Assembly: GCA_030593075.1 (NCBI GenBank)
Contig: JAUVHW010000007.1
Coordinates: 1 to 38,155 of the forward strand
Direction: 5' to 3'
DNA: 38,155 nucleotides
Source: Ardenticatenales bacterium
GTDB lineage: Bacteria > Chloroflexota > Anaerolineae > Promineifilales > UBA4811
Each line of letters opens with the position of its first letter. Position 1 is the stretch's first letter. Below the pieces are notes generated by a model. That model saw only the letters and a list, made by a program, of their open reading frames with translations, made no database searches and was not told the DNA's origin. The translations under genes were made by a program, and so were the position numbers. Positions 1 through 6,450 of the stretch are shown in pieces.

Positions 1-62
1 TCCTGGATCAGGCGGAGAAACTCCTGACCGCGCTTACCCTGCAAATGCTCGTGTTGTTTCAT
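1..62 (-). CDS. 5' end of an unidentified gene (cut by window edge)
   Basis: Only the first 20 codons are present, beginning MKQHEHLQGKRG and running off the left edge. The ATG at 62-60 is preceded by a very strong Shine-Dalgarno AGGAGG (plus-strand cctcct, 70-75) at 7 nt spacing, and by a promoter-like pair at 89-118, so this is a real start of an independently transcribed gene. The peptide is charged and has no signal sequence or recognisable motif. The family cannot be told from 20 residues. It lies downstream of the GTPase gene at 307-906 on the same strand. Confidence 0.7.
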   Translation of the reverse strand, partial: MKQHEHLQGKRGQEFLRLIQ

Positions 63-88
63 GTTGGCACCTCCTTGGTGAGAAACTG

Positions 89-118
89 TTAATAGAGGTA
101 CCCTACCACAATATGCAA
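89..118 (-). promoter_or_regulatory. Promoter for the gene at the left edge
   Basis: On the minus strand TTGCAT (118-113) and TATTAA (94-89) are separated by 18 nt. Transcription would start near position 82, giving a leader of about 20 nt that contains the AGGAGG ribosome-binding site. The pair and the strong ribosome-binding site support each other; the assignment is by eye only. Confidence 0.5.
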
Positions 119-133
119 TTCATATCATACCAG

Positions 134-259
134 GGGCGGGGTCTCCCCGCCCTGTCACCCGCGCCGGGATCGACGTAGGCACGGAAACCGCGCCCCTACC
201 ACGAACGGTGGCGACGGCCAGTGCGGCCGCAATCGGGCAGGCACAAGGCCTGCCCCTAC
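134..259. repeat. GTAGGGGC-type hairpin repeats
   Basis: The 244-nt gap between the left-edge gene and the GTPase gene has no ORF of its own. It holds a perfect 8-bp stem GGGCGGGG/CCCCGCCC (134-141 and 145-152, loop TCT) and a second perfect 8-bp stem GGGCAGGC/GCCTGCCC (235-242 and 248-255). The octamer GTAGGGGC occurs twice on the minus strand (199-192 and 259-252). The 17-mer GGGGCAGGCCTTGTGCC (minus 256-240) recurs exactly on the plus strand at 2608-2624, so these are members of a dispersed family. Confidence 0.7.
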
Positions 260-306
260 ACGGTCTGCGCGATGAAACACCCCCCAGAACCAGCAGTGAC
301 CGGCTA

Positions 307-906
307 TTACCCCGGCGCGCCGGTGGAGCGGATGCGGCTCGACACGCCGTCAATCGCCGCCTTTAGGGTGTCGAGAACCCCGTACCCCTCGGTTGCCACC
401 GACTGAAGAACGGGAAAAGTACGGCCGTCGAGGCGCATGATGCGCCGCATGTAGGCCACGGGCGCGGCGTCGCTCAGGTCGCGCTTGTTGAACTGGATCA
501 CCAGCGAAACGCGCTTGGCATCGGTCCCCGCGTCCTTGAGATTCTGGTGTAGGTCCAGCAACGAGAGCAGGTTGTGCTTCATCCGGCCGATCTGCGAATC
601 GGCCACAAACACCACCCCATCCGCCCCCTGCAGCACCAGTTTGCGGCTGGCGGCATAGACAACTTGACCAGGGACCGTATACAGATTGAACTTCGGCTGG
701 TAGCCTTTGATCGACGGCAGCTCTAGCTGCATATAGTCGAAAAAGAGGGTCCGGTCGCCGTAGGTCTTGAGCGCCACCATGTTGCCCCGCCGCTCCGGGG
801 GTGTGTGCTTGTGGATGCACTCCAGATTGGTCGTCTTGCCGCTGAGAGCCGGGCCATAGTAGACGATCTTTAGGTTGATTTCCCCCGTTTCACGATTTAC
901 AAACAC
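307..906 (-). CDS. MglA-like small Ras-family GTPase
   Basis: This 199-residue protein is a bacterial Ras-like GTPase of the MglA group, a cytoplasmic nucleotide-dependent switch that in characterised systems controls polarity and motility. The P-loop GPALSGKT lies at residues 18-25. The switch II/G3 region reads TVPGQ (77-81), the MglA-type replacement for DxxG. The G4 motif NKRD is at 140-143. The length fits MglA (about 195). The start is GTG at 906, with only a weak upstream GGCGTG context. It is closely related to the GTPase at 3509-4084: both have the block YAASRKLVLQGADGVVFVAD. It follows four roadblock-domain genes, whose products are expected to act as its GTPase-activating or exchange partners. 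A 290-nt repeat-filled gap separates it from the roadblock gene at 1197-1574, so co-transcription is likely but not certain. Confidence 0.93.
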   Translation of the reverse strand: MFVNRETGEINLKIVYYGPALSGKTTNLECIHKHTPPERRGNMVALKTYGDRTLFFDYMQLELPSIKGYQPKFNLYTVPGQVVYAASRKLVLQGADGVVFVADSQIGRMKHNLLSLLDLHQNLKDAGTDAKRVSLVIQFNKRDLSDAAPVAYMRRIMRLDGRTFPVLQSVATEGYGVLDTLKAAIDGVSSRIRSTGAPG

Positions 907-957
907 GCCTGCGAACTCTCAGCACCCAGCGACCGACAGACTCCTCTGAGGGGCCGA

Positions 958-1196
958 AAAAGCCCACACCGCCGAGAACGTGGAGAACGCAGAGAAAAAC
1001 CACTGAGTCTGCGGTTCTCTTGCATGCTCTGCGGCCGGAATACGCTGGCGTGGGTAGCGCAAACCACCACAACTCTGCGGTCTCTGCGATCTCCGCGGTG
1101 AAACTTGCTTCCTACAGTAATCAGTGAAATCCTCATAGTCAGTGTAATCAGTGGTTCAATCAGCGCAATCCGTGTAGCCAGTGCAATCCGCGGCTC
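958..1196. repeat. Degenerate short-period repeats in a 290-nt intergenic gap
   Basis: The gap 907-1196 holds no supportable gene. It is built of short words repeated about every 9-12 nt. Around 983-994 the minus strand reads CTCTGCGTTCTC. From 1073 the plus strand reads CTCTGCGG, then CTCTGCGAT, then CTCCGCGGT. From about 1115 to 1195 there is a run of AATCAGTG / AATCCGTG / AATCCGCGG variants. Related words recur at 2768-2785 (CTCTGCGTTCTCTGCGGT) and near 5104-5142. The words occur on both strands and no reading frame is kept, so this looks like non-coding repetitive DNA rather than a decayed gene. Confidence 0.65.
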
Positions 1197-1574
1197 CTAC
1201 CAGACCGCCTTGATCTCCTTGATAGCCCGGTTGGAAATGCGGCGGTAGTAGCGGTTCGCAGGTACCATCAGCGCCAGGATAAGCTCTTCGCCGTCAATCT
1301 GCAGGTAGCGGCAGACCAGCCGCCGCCGGTCCCGGCCGACCACGGTCACCTCGTCCACTCCGGACATGCCCAACTGGTCGTGCGCTTCGTTGCTCACGCT
1401 CTGTAGCAGGGCCACCATCGCGGCCGCGGTCTCGGCATCGTAGGCCGAGGGCACGGTGGCGATGGGCAGGCCGTCGCTGCTGGCCAGGACCGCCCCTTCT
1501 AGCTGCCCCCGGTCGATCATGTTCTGCAGCGCCTCGTCAAAGGTCGCCGGGACCTGGTAGTCACTCATGCGCAT
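1197..1574 (-). CDS. Roadblock/LC7-domain protein (MglB-like)
   Basis: This 125-residue protein spans a single roadblock/LC7 domain, the fold of MglB and dynein light-chain regulators that bind Ras-like GTPases. The typical pattern is visible: an N-terminal helix (residues 11-24), a first strand GAVLASSDGLPIATVP, a long central helix rich in Ala (about 47-66), then VDEVTVVGRDRRRLVCRYL and EELILALMVP strands, and a C-terminal helix. Two in-frame ATGs compete, at 1574 and at 1568. The Shine-Dalgarno GAAGGAG (plus 1579-1585) is 4 nt from the first and 10 nt from the second, so either is possible. The stop of the upstream roadblock gene at 1599-2093 is 24 nt away, so the two are co-transcribed. 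A likely partner is one of the two MglA-like GTPases in the cluster. Confidence 0.85.
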   Translation of the reverse strand: MRMSDYQVPATFDEALQNMIDRGQLEGAVLASSDGLPIATVPSAYDAETAAAMVALLQSVSNEAHDQLGMSGVDEVTVVGRDRRRLVCRYLQIDGEELILALMVPANRYYRRISNRAIKEIKAVW

Positions 1575-1598
1575 TCATCTCCTTCTCGAGGAACGCCG

Positions 1599-2093
1599 CT
1601 ATTCCCAATCGCCAAAGACGTTCTCTAGCTCATCGGCCAGGACGGCGCCAAAGTCGTTGTCAACGGGCGGCCGGGGCTGCGCCTGCACCGTCTCGAACCT
1701 CTCCGCGAGCGGGATCAGCTGCTTGACCGCCTGCTTGGTAAAGAGGCGCACCAGCCCCAACTGCACTTTCTGGTCAAAGATGACCACCAGCAAGAAACTG
1801 TCGCCGACACCGGAGAGGTAGCTGTTCTGCCGTTCGCCCTCGTGGAAGAGCAGCTTGAACGCCTTCTCCTCCCCGATCTGCCGGGCGATCTCGGTGGCGG
1901 CGGCCATGTTGCTGGCCGTCAGAGCCGAGAGGATCACCGGGTCGACGTCCTCCCTGGTGCTCTGGGTGGCGATCAGCTGGCCACCGATGTCGGCCAGTAG
2001 GATGCAGCCGGCCTGGGTCTTGCTCTGGAGATGAGCCAGCACACCCTCGATGTCCTCCACCAGATCGGCCGGCACCACTAGTCCGCTCGTCAT
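1599..2093 (-). CDS. Roadblock/LC7-domain protein with C-terminal tail
   Basis: This 164-residue protein carries a roadblock/LC7 domain over about residues 8-130, followed by a Pro- and acid-rich tail. The stretch FKLLFHEGE and the strand FLLVVIFDQ match the C-terminal half of the receiver-roadblock fusion at 4106-5062 (FKSSYHEGH, FLVAVVFGK), so the two are paralogues. I take the ATG at 2093 (MTSGLVVP), not the longer open frame, because GAGGAGGGAG lies just upstream (plus 2101-2110) and the longer frame only shadows the previous gene. The upstream gene stops at 2095 and this start is at 2093, one base apart, a clear sign of translational coupling. It probably acts as a GTPase partner or scaffold; its specific activity is unknown. 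Confidence 0.87.
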   Translation of the reverse strand: MTSGLVVPADLVEDIEGVLAHLQSKTQAGCILLADIGGQLIATQSTREDVDPVILSALTASNMAAATEIARQIGEEKAFKLLFHEGERQNSYLSGVGDSFLLVVIFDQKVQLGLVRLFTKQAVKQLIPLAERFETVQAQPRPPVDNDFGAVLADELENVFGDWE

Positions 2094-2094
2094 C

Positions 2095-2547
2095 TCACTG
2101 CTCCCTCCTCGAATCCAGCGCGCCCAGCAGCCGTCGCGAGGAGGCGTCGAGATGCCCTTCCGCCAGCAGGTCGGCTCTCTCGCCAGCCCGCGCCGCCAGG
2201 CTTCGCCGCACATCCGGGTCGCCCTTGATGAGACCGGCCGCCGTGTCCAGGATTATGCGGAGCGAGGCCAGTTCTACCCGGGGCCCGCAGAGCACGACCA
2301 GCGCGACGTTCCCCAGGACGCGGGCCACTATGCGCGCCCTCTCATAGCAGAAGCAGAGCTCCTCGGTCGCCTGCCCAGCCGCTTCCAGCGCAGCCCAGGC
2401 AAAGGCAACCTGGCGGCCGACGCCGTGGAAGGCCACCGCATCAGGAGTGGCCTTGGTGGCGCTAGCAATGACCGCGCCCTGCTGGCCGCAGAAGAAGCAG
2501 CCACCCACGCCCGCGACGGCGTTGACGTCAGAAAGGACCCTCTCCAT
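2095..2547 (-). CDS. Probable roadblock-fold protein
   Basis: This 150-residue protein sits inside the roadblock/GTPase operon. The first 100 residues follow the roadblock pattern loosely: a helix, then GCFFCGQQGAVIASATKA as the first hairpin, a long helix around residues 48-70, and the strands RARIVARVLGNVALVVLCG. The last 40 residues are a basic helical tail. The ATG at 2547 has GGAG about 6 nt upstream. The match to the family is weaker than for its neighbours, so roadblock is an inference from pattern and context. The stop codon is separated by one base from the next start (2093), so the two are translated together. Confidence 0.65.
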   Translation of the reverse strand: MERVLSDVNAVAGVGGCFFCGQQGAVIASATKATPDAVAFHGVGRQVAFAWAALEAAGQATEELCFCYERARIVARVLGNVALVVLCGPRVELASLRIILDTAAGLIKGDPDVRRSLAARAGERADLLAEGHLDASSRRLLGALDSRREQ

Positions 2548-2579
2548 CTACACTCCGACCTGCGGCTTCTCGCCGCGGT

Positions 2580-2785
2580 GCCTCTCTTTCACGGCAGAGA
2601 CCGCGTGGGGGCAGGCCTTGTGCCCGTCGCCTTTCTCACCGCGGAGATCGCAAGGTCTGCCCGGTTCTCTGCGGGCGCCGCGCCAAGAGCGTTGCCGCCA
2701 AGGGCGGCCGCCCCTAACGGCCGACGAAGGACGGATATTGCGTCGGTCATTCGTCATTCGTCGTTCTCTCTGCGTTCTCTGCGGT
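2580..2785. repeat. Dispersed repeats in a 247-nt gap
   Basis: The gap 2548-2794 between two operon genes holds no gene. It contains the plus-strand 17-mer GGGGCAGGCCTTGTGCC (2608-2624), an exact inverted copy of 240-256. It also holds a tandem GTCATTC/GTCATTC/GTCGTTC run (about 2746-2766) and CTCTGCGTTCTCTGCGGT (2768-2785), which shares words with the gap at 907-1196. These look like accumulated intergenic repeat fragments rather than regulatory sites. Confidence 0.6.
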
Positions 2786-2794
2786 GCGATCTGT

Positions 2795-3487
2795 TCACTC
2801 GTATCGCCGCAGGGTCGTGCGGACCGACTCGATCAACGCCTCGACCGGCGCGCGGCGGCCAAGAACAAGCCCCAGGTAGTTGCTCTCGCGGCAGGGGACC
2901 ACCATCGCCTTGCGCGCTTGACCCGAGAGAATCAGTCGCTCCCACTGGCCCGCGCACAGCAGGAAGCCCAGCTCCTCGGACCGGCGGCCCACAAAGGCGG
3001 TGAGAGCGGCCTCCTTGGCCGGGTCGCCGGCCATCTTCTGGCCCAGAACCTCGCCCTGGCGGGAGCAGATCAGCGCGCCGTCGATGCCGGGGACTCTCTT
3101 CAAGGCCCGGACGATGCGTTCGGCGGTCTGATCCGTTTCGCTCATTTCGACTTCGTCCCAGTCCACCTCCGGTCCGGCCGCGCTCTCGTCCATGCGGCGC
3201 ATCCCCTCCAGCAGCAAGCGCGACCAGCCAGTGGTCACCGTGCGCTTGGGCGGCGCGACCCCCTGCTCCAGCTCGAACTCGCCCTCCTCCCAGGTCAGCA
3301 GCTCATAGATCGCCTCCTCCCCCTCCTGAGAGTCCAGCACCACGTGGGCGATGTTGCCGTCCGCAAAAAAGAGCGCCGCCTCACGCCCCTGGTGTCTGAT
3401 CGTAAGCCGGGCCTGGTTCATCTCGTTGCAGTTTATCGAGATGAGGCTCGATAAGCTCATATCCTTCAAATCGCCCTTGAGTGCCAC
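2795..3487 (-). CDS. DUF4388 (PATAN-like) and roadblock fusion protein
   Basis: This 230-residue cytoplasmic protein has two parts. Residues about 3-100 fit DUF4388, a PATAN-like module common in response regulators and gliding or pilus regulators: GDLKDMSLSSLISI at the start, then LTIRHQGREAALFFADGNIAHV, and a hydrophobic helix YELLTWEEGEFEL. Residues about 120-228 fit a roadblock domain: IVRALKRVPGIDGALICSRQGEVLGQ, a helix, then LGFLLCAGQWERLILSG and a final amphipathic helix. The start is GTG at 3487; the Shine-Dalgarno is poor. It lies 21 nt downstream of an MglA-like GTPase gene, so the GTPase and its likely partner are made from one mRNA. The fusion suggests the DUF4388 part links GTPase control to another partner. 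Confidence 0.85.
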   Translation of the reverse strand: MALKGDLKDMSLSSLISINCNEMNQARLTIRHQGREAALFFADGNIAHVVLDSQEGEEAIYELLTWEEGEFELEQGVAPPKRTVTTGWSRLLLEGMRRMDESAAGPEVDWDEVEMSETDQTAERIVRALKRVPGIDGALICSRQGEVLGQKMAGDPAKEAALTAFVGRRSEELGFLLCAGQWERLILSGQARKAMVVPCRESNYLGLVLGRRAPVEALIESVRTTLRRYE

Positions 3488-3508
3488 AGTGCGCCTACCT
3501 TCTCGCCA

Positions 3509-4084
3509 CTAACCCAGCTTCTTCACTACCTGGTTGATGATGGCTTTCAGCGTATCGAACACGCCCACTCCTTGCACCGCCACCGCAGGGAGACAGGTGG
3601 CGCCGTTCTGCCCCAGGCGGTCCTGCAGCTCCGCGGGACCGTAGACGTCGGGTAGGTCCTGCTTGTTGCACTGCAGGACAAAGGGGTAGCTCTCCGGCCG
3701 GAAGCCCATCTGCTGCAGGTGAACCAACAGCCCCGCCAAGGTCTCTTTGTTGTCGGGCAGGCGGTCGCGCACGGAATCGGCCACAAAGACCACCCCATCC
3801 GCCCCCTGCAGCACCAGCTTGCGGCTGGCAGCATAGTAGACCTGGCCCGGCACGGTATAGAGGCTGAACTTGGGTTTAAGCCCCTTGATCTTGCCTAGCT
3901 CCAACTGCAAGAAGTCAAAGTAGAGGGTGCGGTCATCGCGGGTCTTGAGCGAAACCAGGTCCCCGCGCATGTCCGGGTTGGCGCGAGCGTGGATTATCTC
4001 CAGGTTGGTGGTCTTGCCGCTCAGAGCCGGCCCATAGTATACGATCTTGAGGTGCAGCTCACCCAGCCGCTGGTTGATGAACAT
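3509..4084 (-). CDS. MglA-like small Ras-family GTPase
   Basis: This 191-residue protein is the second MglA-like GTPase of the cluster. It has the P-loop GPALSGKT near residues 18-25, TVPGQ in place of the usual DxxG, and the G4 motif CNKQDL. It shares long stretches with the GTPase at 307-906 (LKIVYYGPALSGKTTNLE at the P-loop), so they are paralogues. The start is ATG at 4084 with a poor Shine-Dalgarno. It is flanked by a receiver-roadblock gene 21 nt upstream and a DUF4388-roadblock gene 21 nt downstream. This is the arrangement expected of an MglA-type switch with its regulators. No lipidation or membrane signal is visible. Confidence 0.93.
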   Translation of the reverse strand: MFINQRLGELHLKIVYYGPALSGKTTNLEIIHARANPDMRGDLVSLKTRDDRTLYFDFLQLELGKIKGLKPKFSLYTVPGQVYYAASRKLVLQGADGVVFVADSVRDRLPDNKETLAGLLVHLQQMGFRPESYPFVLQCNKQDLPDVYGPAELQDRLGQNGATCLPAVAVQGVGVFDTLKAIINQVVKKLG

Positions 4085-4105
4085 CTCGCCGCGTCCCGCT
4101 CAGGC

Positions 4106-5062
4106 CTACTCGTCACCGCCCAACTCGGGCGGGATTAGCCCCTGGGCGATGGCGTCCTCGATGGTCATCAAGCCGCCGCCGATTCCATCATAACCCCCTT
4201 CCAGCAACTGGTCGAGTCCCGCATCTATCGCCTCGGCCAGATCGTCCTGAAAGCCGGTAGCGACCGACGAGGCATCAGGCATCAGGGGAGCCAAGGCGGC
4301 CGCCGTCTGCTCGGTGTAAAACCAGACAATGCCCGGTTTGCTCTCCTTGCCAAAGACGACCGCCACCAGGAAATCACCGTTCACGTCGTAGGCATAGACG
4401 TTATAGTCGGCCTTGCCGTGCCCCTCGTGATAGCTGGACTTGAACACCGATTCCCGGCCCAGCAGCCGGGCCAGTTCGGCCGCGGCCGCAAAGTTCGCCG
4501 CCACCAGCGTCCCGATGGCCGAGACGTCCATCGAATCGACCGCCCCGGCCGTGTCCACCGCGTAGCCGGTCGCAGTGAGTAGTATTACACTGTAGGCGCC
4601 GCTATCGGCTTGCAGGCTATCCAGAAGCTGGTGCACCGCGTCAGTTGCCACCAACTCAAGCCGGACCTCGGGCTCGACTCCACTCGCCTGCTCCACGGCC
4701 CCTGCGACAACCTCCCGGATCTGATCCATGGTAAAGGGCTTGTCCAGGTACCCGGCGAACTCGCGCCCCGCCTTCTCGCGCAGTTTGGCGGTACCATAGG
4801 CGGTCATCAACACGATCTGCGTGTCGGGCGAGACCCGCTGCACTTCCAGCGCCAGGTCCATACCCGACATCCCAGGCATCTGAAAGTCGGTCAGGATCAG
4901 CGCATAGGCCTCTTCCTGAATCTTGGCCAAGGCCTCGTCGCCGCTGGAGGCAGTATCTACTATGTAGGAATCGCCCATGCGGCTGAGGCCGTCCGCCAGC
5001 GCCTCGGCCACGCGGGGTTCATCGTCCACCACTAGAACGCGCGTCGGCTGCTCCTTTGCCAC
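4106..5062 (-). CDS. Response-regulator receiver fused to a roadblock domain
   Basis: This 318-residue protein joins a CheY-like receiver (residues 7-125) to a roadblock/LC7 domain (about 137-260) and an acidic C-terminal tail. The receiver is complete: acidic pair DDE at 13-15, phospho-acceptor Asp59 in LTDFQMPG, Thr in VLMTAYG, and Lys in LDKPF. The roadblock half resembles the gene at 1599-2093. The start is GTG at 5062 behind GGAGAGG. The fusion would let phosphorylation control a GTPase-regulating domain directly, a role comparable in logic to RomR with MglB in Myxococcus, though the architecture differs. The kinase encoded just upstream (5245-6381) is the obvious candidate phosphodonor. 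This is inference from gene order. Confidence 0.9.
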   Translation of the reverse strand: MAKEQPTRVLVVDDEPRVAEALADGLSRMGDSYIVDTASSGDEALAKIQEEAYALILTDFQMPGMSGMDLALEVQRVSPDTQIVLMTAYGTAKLREKAGREFAGYLDKPFTMDQIREVVAGAVEQASGVEPEVRLELVATDAVHQLLDSLQADSGAYSVILLTATGYAVDTAGAVDSMDVSAIGTLVAANFAAAAELARLLGRESVFKSSYHEGHGKADYNVYAYDVNGDFLVAVVFGKESKPGIVWFYTEQTAAALAPLMPDASSVATGFQDDLAEAIDAGLDQLLEGGYDGIGGGLMTIEDAIAQGLIPPELGGDE

Positions 5063-5103
5063 CGCTACCTCTCCGCCCTTCCGATACCTCCAGCCAATAT
5101 GGG

Positions 5104-5142
5104 AGACGCAGATACACGCAGATAGATGCAGATTGACGCAGG
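5104..5142. repeat. 10-bp tandem repeat in the 182-nt gap 5063-5244
   Basis: The plus strand has GCAGAT at 5108-5113, 5118-5123 and 5128-5133, followed by GCAGG from 5138, an exact 10-nt period. On the minus strand this reads as ATCTGCRTST units. The rest of the gap carries similar CGTCAATC words and no gene. It lies between the hybrid kinase and the receiver-roadblock gene. Confidence 0.7.
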
Positions 5143-5244
5143 TTTTCCTGTTTTGTCAGCGTTCATCTGGGTCCTATTCAGCGCGCCCACGAGGGGCCAT
5201 GCTGCGTGCTCTGCCGAGCCCGTGCCCCTTCGCGCTCATCCGCG

Positions 5245-6381
5245 TCAATCCGCCTCCTGCCCCTCTCCCAGCATCTCCACAGCCACCCGACGAATCTGGG
5301 CCAGCCTTACCGGCTTGTCCAGCACCTGCCGGATGGCGACGCTGTCCGCCTGGTCCCGCAGCCAGTCGCTGCCATAGGCGGTGAGCATCACCACGGCCGT
5401 CTGGGGATAGAGGTGCCGAACCTGGTCCGCCAACATTATGCCATCCACACCCGGCATCTTGTAATCGGCAATCAACAGGTCAAATGGCTCCTCCTCCAGG
5501 AGCCGCAACGCCTCCTCTCCGCTGTTGGCAGCGACGACCTCAAAGGTCTGCAGCTTCTCCAGGCCGGCCTGCAAGGATTGGGTGACGAACTCCTCGTCGT
5601 CCACCAGCAGTATGCGCCGCCGGCGCGGCCGGCTCTCGACCGGCCGGTACGTCTGCTCGGCGGACGGGGCCAGCCGGACCGTGAACTGGCTGCCCGCGCC
5701 CGGCCGGCTCTGGACCTCCAGCTCCCCGCCGTGCGCATCCACCACTGCCTTGGCGACGGTGAGGCCCAAGCCCAGCCCGCCGTAGCGGCGGGTGGGCGAG
5801 CCACCGACCTGAAAAAAGGGGTCAAAGATGTGTTCCAGCTCCTCCGCCTCCATGCCGATGCCGGTATCCGTTACCGCCAGGCAGACCGCTCCGGACTCGG
5901 AATAGGTCCGAACCTCCACCCGGCCGCCCCTGGGCGTGAACTTGAGCGCGTTGTCCAGCAGGCAGTCAGCCGCCTGCTTCAGCTGCAAAGGATTGCCCGC
6001 GACCAGCGGGAGGCCCTGCTCGACTCTCGCCTCCAGTTCCAGCCCGGCCTGCGCCGCGGCCGGGCGCCTGGTCTCTACCACGGCCGTGACCAGGTCGCCC
6101 AGCGCCGTGGGCGCCGTGTCGGCTTCGGTCTGCGCCTGGACCTCCATCAGGGTCCCGATGCGCTCCACCACGGTGTGCAGCTGCTGGGCGTGGCTAACGA
6201 TGGCGACGACCGCGTCGCGCTGCTGCGGCTCCAACGAACCCATGTCACCGTTCTGCAGCATCTCGGAGAAGCCCAGGACGACAGCCAGCGGCGCCCGCAG
6301 CTCATGAGATATGTTCTCGATGATGCTGAACTGCAGGTCGTTCATTTCTGGCTTGGTCTGGTCCGAGCGATCTTTCTGCAT
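5245..6381 (-). CDS. Hybrid histidine kinase-receiver, no sensor domain
   Basis: This 378-residue cytoplasmic protein starts almost directly with the dimerisation/phosphoacceptor domain: His26 in ISHELRAPLAVVLGFSEML. The ATPase domain follows, with an N-box around NPLQLKQAADCLLDNALKF, DTGIGM, and GLGLTVAKAVVDAHGG. A C-terminal receiver occupies about residues 257-370, with phospho-acceptor Asp306 in IADYKMPG, Thr334 and Lys356. There is no PAS, GAF or membrane segment, so its input must come from another protein. The start at 6381 has no clear Shine-Dalgarno; an ATG at codon 13 is an alternative. The receiver is similar in layout to that of the next gene (VLMTAYG / VMLTAYG), suggesting a phosphorelay into the roadblock fusion at 4106-5062. 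Confidence 0.93.
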   Translation of the reverse strand: MQKDRSDQTKPEMNDLQFSIIENISHELRAPLAVVLGFSEMLQNGDMGSLEPQQRDAVVAIVSHAQQLHTVVERIGTLMEVQAQTEADTAPTALGDLVTAVVETRRPAAAQAGLELEARVEQGLPLVAGNPLQLKQAADCLLDNALKFTPRGGRVEVRTYSESGAVCLAVTDTGIGMEAEELEHIFDPFFQVGGSPTRRYGGLGLGLTVAKAVVDAHGGELEVQSRPGAGSQFTVRLAPSAEQTYRPVESRPRRRRILLVDDEEFVTQSLQAGLEKLQTFEVVAANSGEEALRLLEEEPFDLLIADYKMPGVDGIMLADQVRHLYPQTAVVMLTAYGSDWLRDQADSVAIRQVLDKPVRLAQIRRVAVEMLGEGQEAD

Positions 6382-6415
6382 TACGCGTTCTCGTGCCCGT
6401 TCAACGGGCGCCCAC

Positions 6416-6450
6416 GGGCACCCATCTGGGTACCCCTACATCGGGTGCCC
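6416..6450. repeat. GTAGGGGC-type hairpin in the 69-nt gap
   Basis: GGGCACCC (6416-6423) pairs perfectly with GGGTGCCC (6443-6450). The same interval holds acccctac (6432-6439) and gcccctac (6447-6454). The latter runs into the stop codon of the upstream kinase gene (6451-6453). It is the same octamer family as at 192-199 and 252-259. Confidence 0.6.

Noticed and set aside
907-1196. CRISPR array or decayed gene in the repeat-rich gap
   Set aside because: Repeats are 8-12 nt, degenerate and on both strands, with no constant spacer length and no cas genes.
2050-3454. Overlapping plus-strand open frames of 317 and 335 codons
   Set aside because: They run through two real minus-strand genes and a repeat-filled gap. 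The translation contains repeat-derived segments and no domain.
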